64,000 bases of DNA from Acidobacteriaceae bacterium (lineage in GTDB: Bacteria; Acidobacteriota; Terriglobia; Bryobacterales; Bryobacteraceae): contig JAFAYL010000027.1 in assembly GCA_019240405.1 (NCBI GenBank), positions 24,346-88,345 on the forward strand, read 5' to 3'. Below the pieces are notes generated by a model. It had not been told where the DNA came from. It did not search any database and saw only the letters and a list, made by a program, of their open reading frames with translations. The position numbers and the translations under genes were made by a program. Numbering within the stretch: position 1 is the stretch's first letter; each line of letters starts with the position of its first letter. This document shows, in pieces, positions 61,231 through 64,000 of this stretch.

Positions 61231-62631
61231 GTGATTCGGCTCTTCCGCGTTTTCATTCCGGCTACGGTCGTCGCCCTCCTCATTTCCGAGATCATCCTCG
61301 TTCTCGGCTGCTATTCCCTGGCTTCGCTATTTACGTTGGGGACGGATCCAGTCTTTTACCTTTTCGAAGAGGGTAATTACTGGAAAATTCTGCTGGTCAC
61401 TGCGTGCATTATCCTTGCTCTTTACTTCCAGGATCTCTACTCCGAGCTCCGGATAGTCTCCCGGATTCTGCTCGTGCAACAGGTGTGCCTAGCGGTTGGT
61501 TGCGCCTTGCTGATGTTGGCGCTGGCTGGTTACCTGAATCCCGATCTCCTCGTATCGCGATGGCTCATGATCGCTGGGAGTTTGCTCGTCGTTCTGGTTG
61601 TGCCGCTCTGGCGGGTCGCATATTGGAACTGCGTTATTGTTACGCTCCGTTCAGAACGGGTGCTCCTGCTCGGCAACTCAAGTATTCTTGGCGAGGTGAT
61701 ATCGCACTTAGCGGATCGACCTCAATTCGGGTACACGGTGATTGGCTACCTGCATGAACACTCTGCGAACTCGCAAAACCCGCACTGCGCATCGTGTGTA
61801 CCATGCCTGGGATCAATAGACGATCTGCGCAGAGTCTGCCAGGATCGCAAACCCACGCGAATTGTTGTGGGGATGGCTGAGCGTAGAAACCGCCTGCCGG
61901 TTCAGGAACTGCTTGAAATTCGTTTTGGCGGCGTGATTATTGAGGACGCGGCAGACACGTACGAGATGGCCATGCGGCGGGTCTCAAGCCGAAGCATCCA
62001 GCCGTCTCAGCTTATCTTCTCTTCCGAGCTGGGACCTCGCCCACACGCGCTGGCGATTCAAAATTTCTATTCATTTGTGATGGGGTTGATTGGGCTAATC
62101 GTACTTTCACCGCTCATGCTGATCGCGGGAGTGGCCGTGAAGCTCTCCTCGCCTGGGCCGGTTCTCTACGGGCAACGCCGCGTTGGGATGGGCGGCCGTG
62201 TCTTCACTCTTTATAAGTTTCGTTCGATGTACGTCGATGCGGAGGCGCGCAGCGGCGCTGTTTGGGCTAAGGTCGGCGACCCGCGCATTACCTGGGTCGG
62301 ACGGTGGTTGCGGAAGCTAAGACTTGACGAGCTGCCGCAACTCTGGAACGTGGTTAAGGGCGATATGGCGATCGTAGGTCCCCGGCCGGAGCGGCCCGAA
62401 TTCGTTGATTTGCTCGCCCATCAGATTCCGTATTATCGCCAGCGCCTGGCCGTGAAACCGGGAATTACAGGCTGGGCGCAAATCAATCACAAATACGGAG
62501 ACACGGAATTAGACGCCATGATCAAGCTCGAATACGATCTCTACTACATCAAGAATGTAGCTGCCGCGCTTGACTTCTACATCATTTTTCACACCCTTAA
62601 AGTGATGCTACTCACGCGCGGCGCGCAATAG
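61231..62631 (+). CDS. polyprenyl-glycosylphosphotransferase, EpsB-like sugar transferase of the PEP-CTERM/exopolysaccharide system
   Basis: 466 residues from a GTG start. Four N-terminal membrane helices precede a nucleotide-binding-like region (VLLLGNSSILGEVISHLADR, YTVIGYLHEHS, RIVVGMAERRNRLPVQELLE) and one more helix (MGLIGLIVLSPLMLIAGVAV). The transferase domain has GPVLYGQRRVGMGGRVFTLY, KFRSMYVDAEARSG, WVGRWLRKLRLDELPQLWNV, GDMAIVGPRPERPEF and GITGWAQINHKYG. It transfers a sugar-phosphate to undecaprenyl phosphate, the first step of exopolysaccharide synthesis. The EpsB family of this type is often linked to exosortase systems, in line with the PEP-CTERM gene at 45569. Confidence 0.9.
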   Translation: MIRLFRVFIPATVVALLISEIILVLGCYSLASLFTLGTDPVFYLFEEGNYWKILLVTACIILALYFQDLYSELRIVSRILLVQQVCLAVGCALLMLALAGYLNPDLLVSRWLMIAGSLLVVLVVPLWRVAYWNCVIVTLRSERVLLLGNSSILGEVISHLADRPQFGYTVIGYLHEHSANSQNPHCASCVPCLGSIDDLRRVCQDRKPTRIVVGMAERRNRLPVQELLEIRFGGVIIEDAADTYEMAMRRVSSRSIQPSQLIFSSELGPRPHALAIQNFYSFVMGLIGLIVLSPLMLIAGVAVKLSSPGPVLYGQRRVGMGGRVFTLYKFRSMYVDAEARSGAVWAKVGDPRITWVGRWLRKLRLDELPQLWNVVKGDMAIVGPRPERPEFVDLLAHQIPYYRQRLAVKPGITGWAQINHKYGDTELDAMIKLEYDLYYIKNVAAALDFYIIFHTLKVMLLTRGAQ

Positions 62632-62641
62632 AGACGTCCAA

Positions 62642-63424
62642 TTATTTAATATCGAAGGTCAGCGCAACCTCGGAGCCATATCGATGGTAATCGGAAAAGC
62701 TCATGCGGTTCCACTCGCGGCGGTTCAATGCCTCATAGGAGACCGAGTAGTCGCCTGTGTTCGGCAGTAGCCAACGCTTCCCGTTCAGCTCGACCGGTTC
62801 TAACGTTACGCTCCATCGAATTTCGGATATTTGCGTGTCAAACGGGATAGCGGTGGAGGTTCGCTCAATTTTCAAAATCTGTGCCAAAGATTTTGAAACC
62901 CAAACATCCGTGCGAAATGGGACGCGGTAATGTTGGGCATCTACTTCCAAGTCCCACGGACTATCTTGTTCCGAGACATCGAAACGATAAATTGCTGCCG
63001 GGACTCCCTCGAATTCCGAAGCCGCTTCGAATCGCAAAGTTTGCGTGCCGAGCAGGGCCTGCGTCTGCCGCAACAGAGTTCCGTACTCGCCTTCTGACCA
63101 AGCTCCCTCGATGCTCGACATTCGAGATCGCGCCCGATTGTCTTGACGAATCTGCTCGTAGTGCTCAACCCCATTTTCAAACGAAACTTTCGCCGTGATG
63201 GTGTCGATCTGTTGCCCAGTAACGGCACCTAGGGGTCCTTTAAATCTTTCGACGGTTTCGCGGCAAACGAAATTTTGAAGATCCGTGTACAGCGATTCGT
63301 TCACGGCTCGGATTTGTGAAAATGAGCCAGCGGATAGCTGGTTTTCCTGTCCGCTCGCTATATAAGAAGACCAGAGCAGATTAGCGCAGAAAACCACGAG
63401 ACCGATACCTGGGCGCAAATGCAT
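62642..63424 (-). CDS. secreted protein, function unknown
   Basis: 260 residues with an N-terminal signal (GIGLVVFCANLLWSSYIASG). The mature part is mostly beta: FENGVEHYEQIRQDNRARSR, ASEFEGVPAAIYRFDVSEQD, HYRVPFRTDVWVSKSLAQIL and TGDYSVSYEALNRREWNRMS. It has the look of a large acidobacterial family of outer-membrane-side proteins related to LolA/LppX folds, but I cannot name it. Lies 41 bp downstream of mltG on the same strand. Confidence 0.7.
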   Translation of the reverse strand: MHLRPGIGLVVFCANLLWSSYIASGQENQLSAGSFSQIRAVNESLYTDLQNFVCRETVERFKGPLGAVTGQQIDTITAKVSFENGVEHYEQIRQDNRARSRMSSIEGAWSEGEYGTLLRQTQALLGTQTLRFEAASEFEGVPAAIYRFDVSEQDSPWDLEVDAQHYRVPFRTDVWVSKSLAQILKIERTSTAIPFDTQISEIRWSVTLEPVELNGKRWLLPNTGDYSVSYEALNRREWNRMSFSDYHRYGSEVALTFDIK

Positions 63425-63465
63425 TCTTACCCAGTAATCGGCCGATTATTTGCAGAACCTTAGAT

Positions 63466-64000
63466 CTAACGCGCGCCCTTCCGATAGGCAAGCACTGCCT
63501 TTTCATGCTCTAGGAGCTTGGCCGAGAACTGATGCGATCCGGAATTGTCAGGCTTGGCGACGAAGTAGAGAAAATCCGTCTGAGCGGGGTGCAGTGCTGC
63601 CTTAAGAGAAGCGATCCCGGGATTTGCAATCGGCCCCGGCGGAAGGCCTAAGTGAGTGTATGTATTGTAGGCATCTTCGCTCGCCAGATCAGAGCGATGG
63701 ATGACCCCCTGATACCGGTTTTCTCGAACAGCCGCGTACACCGTAGTGGGATCGCACTGCAGCGGCATATTCAATCGCAGACGGTTGGCAAAAACCGCTG
63801 CGACCAGCGTCCGCTCTGGCGGAATTGCTGTTTCCTTCTCCACTAACGAAGCGAGAGTCACAATTCGGTGTGTGTCAGGACTCAGACCTGGCCCTCCAAG
63901 CGCGGTCCATTGTTTGCGAAATTCGCGTACCATCGTGGCGCAGAGCTGCCTGGCGGTCGTGTTGTGATTAAGCCGGTATGTTGAAGGGAAGAGATATCCT
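63466..64000 (-). CDS. mltG: endolytic murein transglycosylase MltG, C-terminal part
   Basis: The frame is open to the window edge (GYLFPSTYRLNHNTTARQL before the first internal ATG at 63933), so only about 178 C-terminal residues are seen. The catalytic Glu is in TLASLVEKETAIPPERTLVA, and VFANRLRLNMPLQCDPTTVY, NTYTHLGLPPGPIANPGIAS and YFVAKPDNSGSHQFS are YceG/MltG signatures. The enzyme cleaves nascent glycan strands in the inner membrane and sets chain length. The N-terminal membrane anchor and LysM-like domain lie outside the window. Confidence 0.94.
   Translation of the reverse strand, partial: GYLFPSTYRLNHNTTARQLCATMVREFRKQWTALGGPGLSPDTHRIVTLASLVEKETAIPPERTLVAAVFANRLRLNMPLQCDPTTVYAAVRENRYQGVIHRSDLASEDAYNTYTHLGLPPGPIANPGIASLKAALHPAQTDFLYFVAKPDNSGSHQFSAKLLEHEKAVLAYRKGAR

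Noticed and set aside
1..64000. tRNA, rRNA, CRISPR arrays, prophage or IS elements
   Set aside because: I looked for TTCGA-type T-arms, repeated spacers and transposase or integrase motifs; the only match was the tRNA-like domain of tmRNA.

Overview
The window looks like a chromosomal segment of an Acidobacteriota-type bacterium. It is diderm (lptD, an LPS-assembly porin), has moderately high GC, and is rich in gene families typical of that phylum. These include Ser/Thr kinases fused to TPR or TolB-like propellers, a winged-helix/TPR membrane regulator, an S53 peptidase, a PEP-CTERM protein, an S74 fibre-like pseudogene and a tmRNA tag ending in FAYAA. The phylum call is inferred from gene content; no rRNA is present. 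I see no tRNA, CRISPR array, prophage or insertion sequence.

Layout. 1-2.7 kb: glycine cleavage P-protein subunits gcvPA (cut by the window edge) and gcvPB. 2.7-6.8 kb (minus): peptidoglycan-binding protein, alanine dehydrogenase, a ClpN-DinB fusion and a frameshifted membrane PP2C phosphatase. 6.8-8.1 kb: DAHP synthase (aroF) behind an aromatic-codon-rich leader peptide and an attenuator, the best new regulatory element in the window. 8.1-14.1 kb (minus): S53 peptidase, winged-helix/TPR regulator, secreted TPR protein. 14.1-16.7 kb: two small membrane proteins, miaB, and a BFN-domain nuclease with a TTG start. 18.4-21.8 kb: overlapping SSS and APC transporters, then a small AT-hook protein behind an operator-like repeat. 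21.8-26.2 kb (minus): hfq, hflX, PCD and a serine-hydrolase/NamZ fusion in one tight operon. 26.3-29.6 kb: CDF transporter, PolX, NIPSNAP protein. 29.6-31 kb (minus): VOC protein and a frameshifted S4 protein. 31-34.2 kb: epimerase, MetE-like enzyme, secreted tectonin-like propeller. 34.3-37.5 kb (minus): ECF sigma factor overlapping a Ser/Thr kinase-TPR gene. 37.6-39.8 kb: NAD(P)-binding protein, nitrilase, ICMT-like methyltransferase. 40-44.3 kb: a decayed propeller copy followed by its intact kinase-propeller paralogue.

44.4-48.9 kb holds a small membrane protein, a candidate c-di-GMP-I riboswitch, a PEP-CTERM protein, a GH29 fucosidase and an S74 pseudogene. 49.4-50.9 kb holds VapBC, tmRNA (ssrA) and clpS. 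51-54.9 kb holds an RDD protein, lptD, zapA and a ZapB-like gene. 54.9-55.7 kb has rplT-rpmI without infC next to them. 55.7-61.1 kb is a full iscRSUA-hscBA-iscX operon without fdx. 61.2-64 kb has an EpsB-like sugar transferase, a secreted unknown and the 3' part of mltG.

A recurring oddity is single-base indels, mostly in short homopolymers, that break at least five accessory genes while the core genes stay intact. Either this is real decay or the assembly carries residual indel errors; the affected genes should be read with that in mind.
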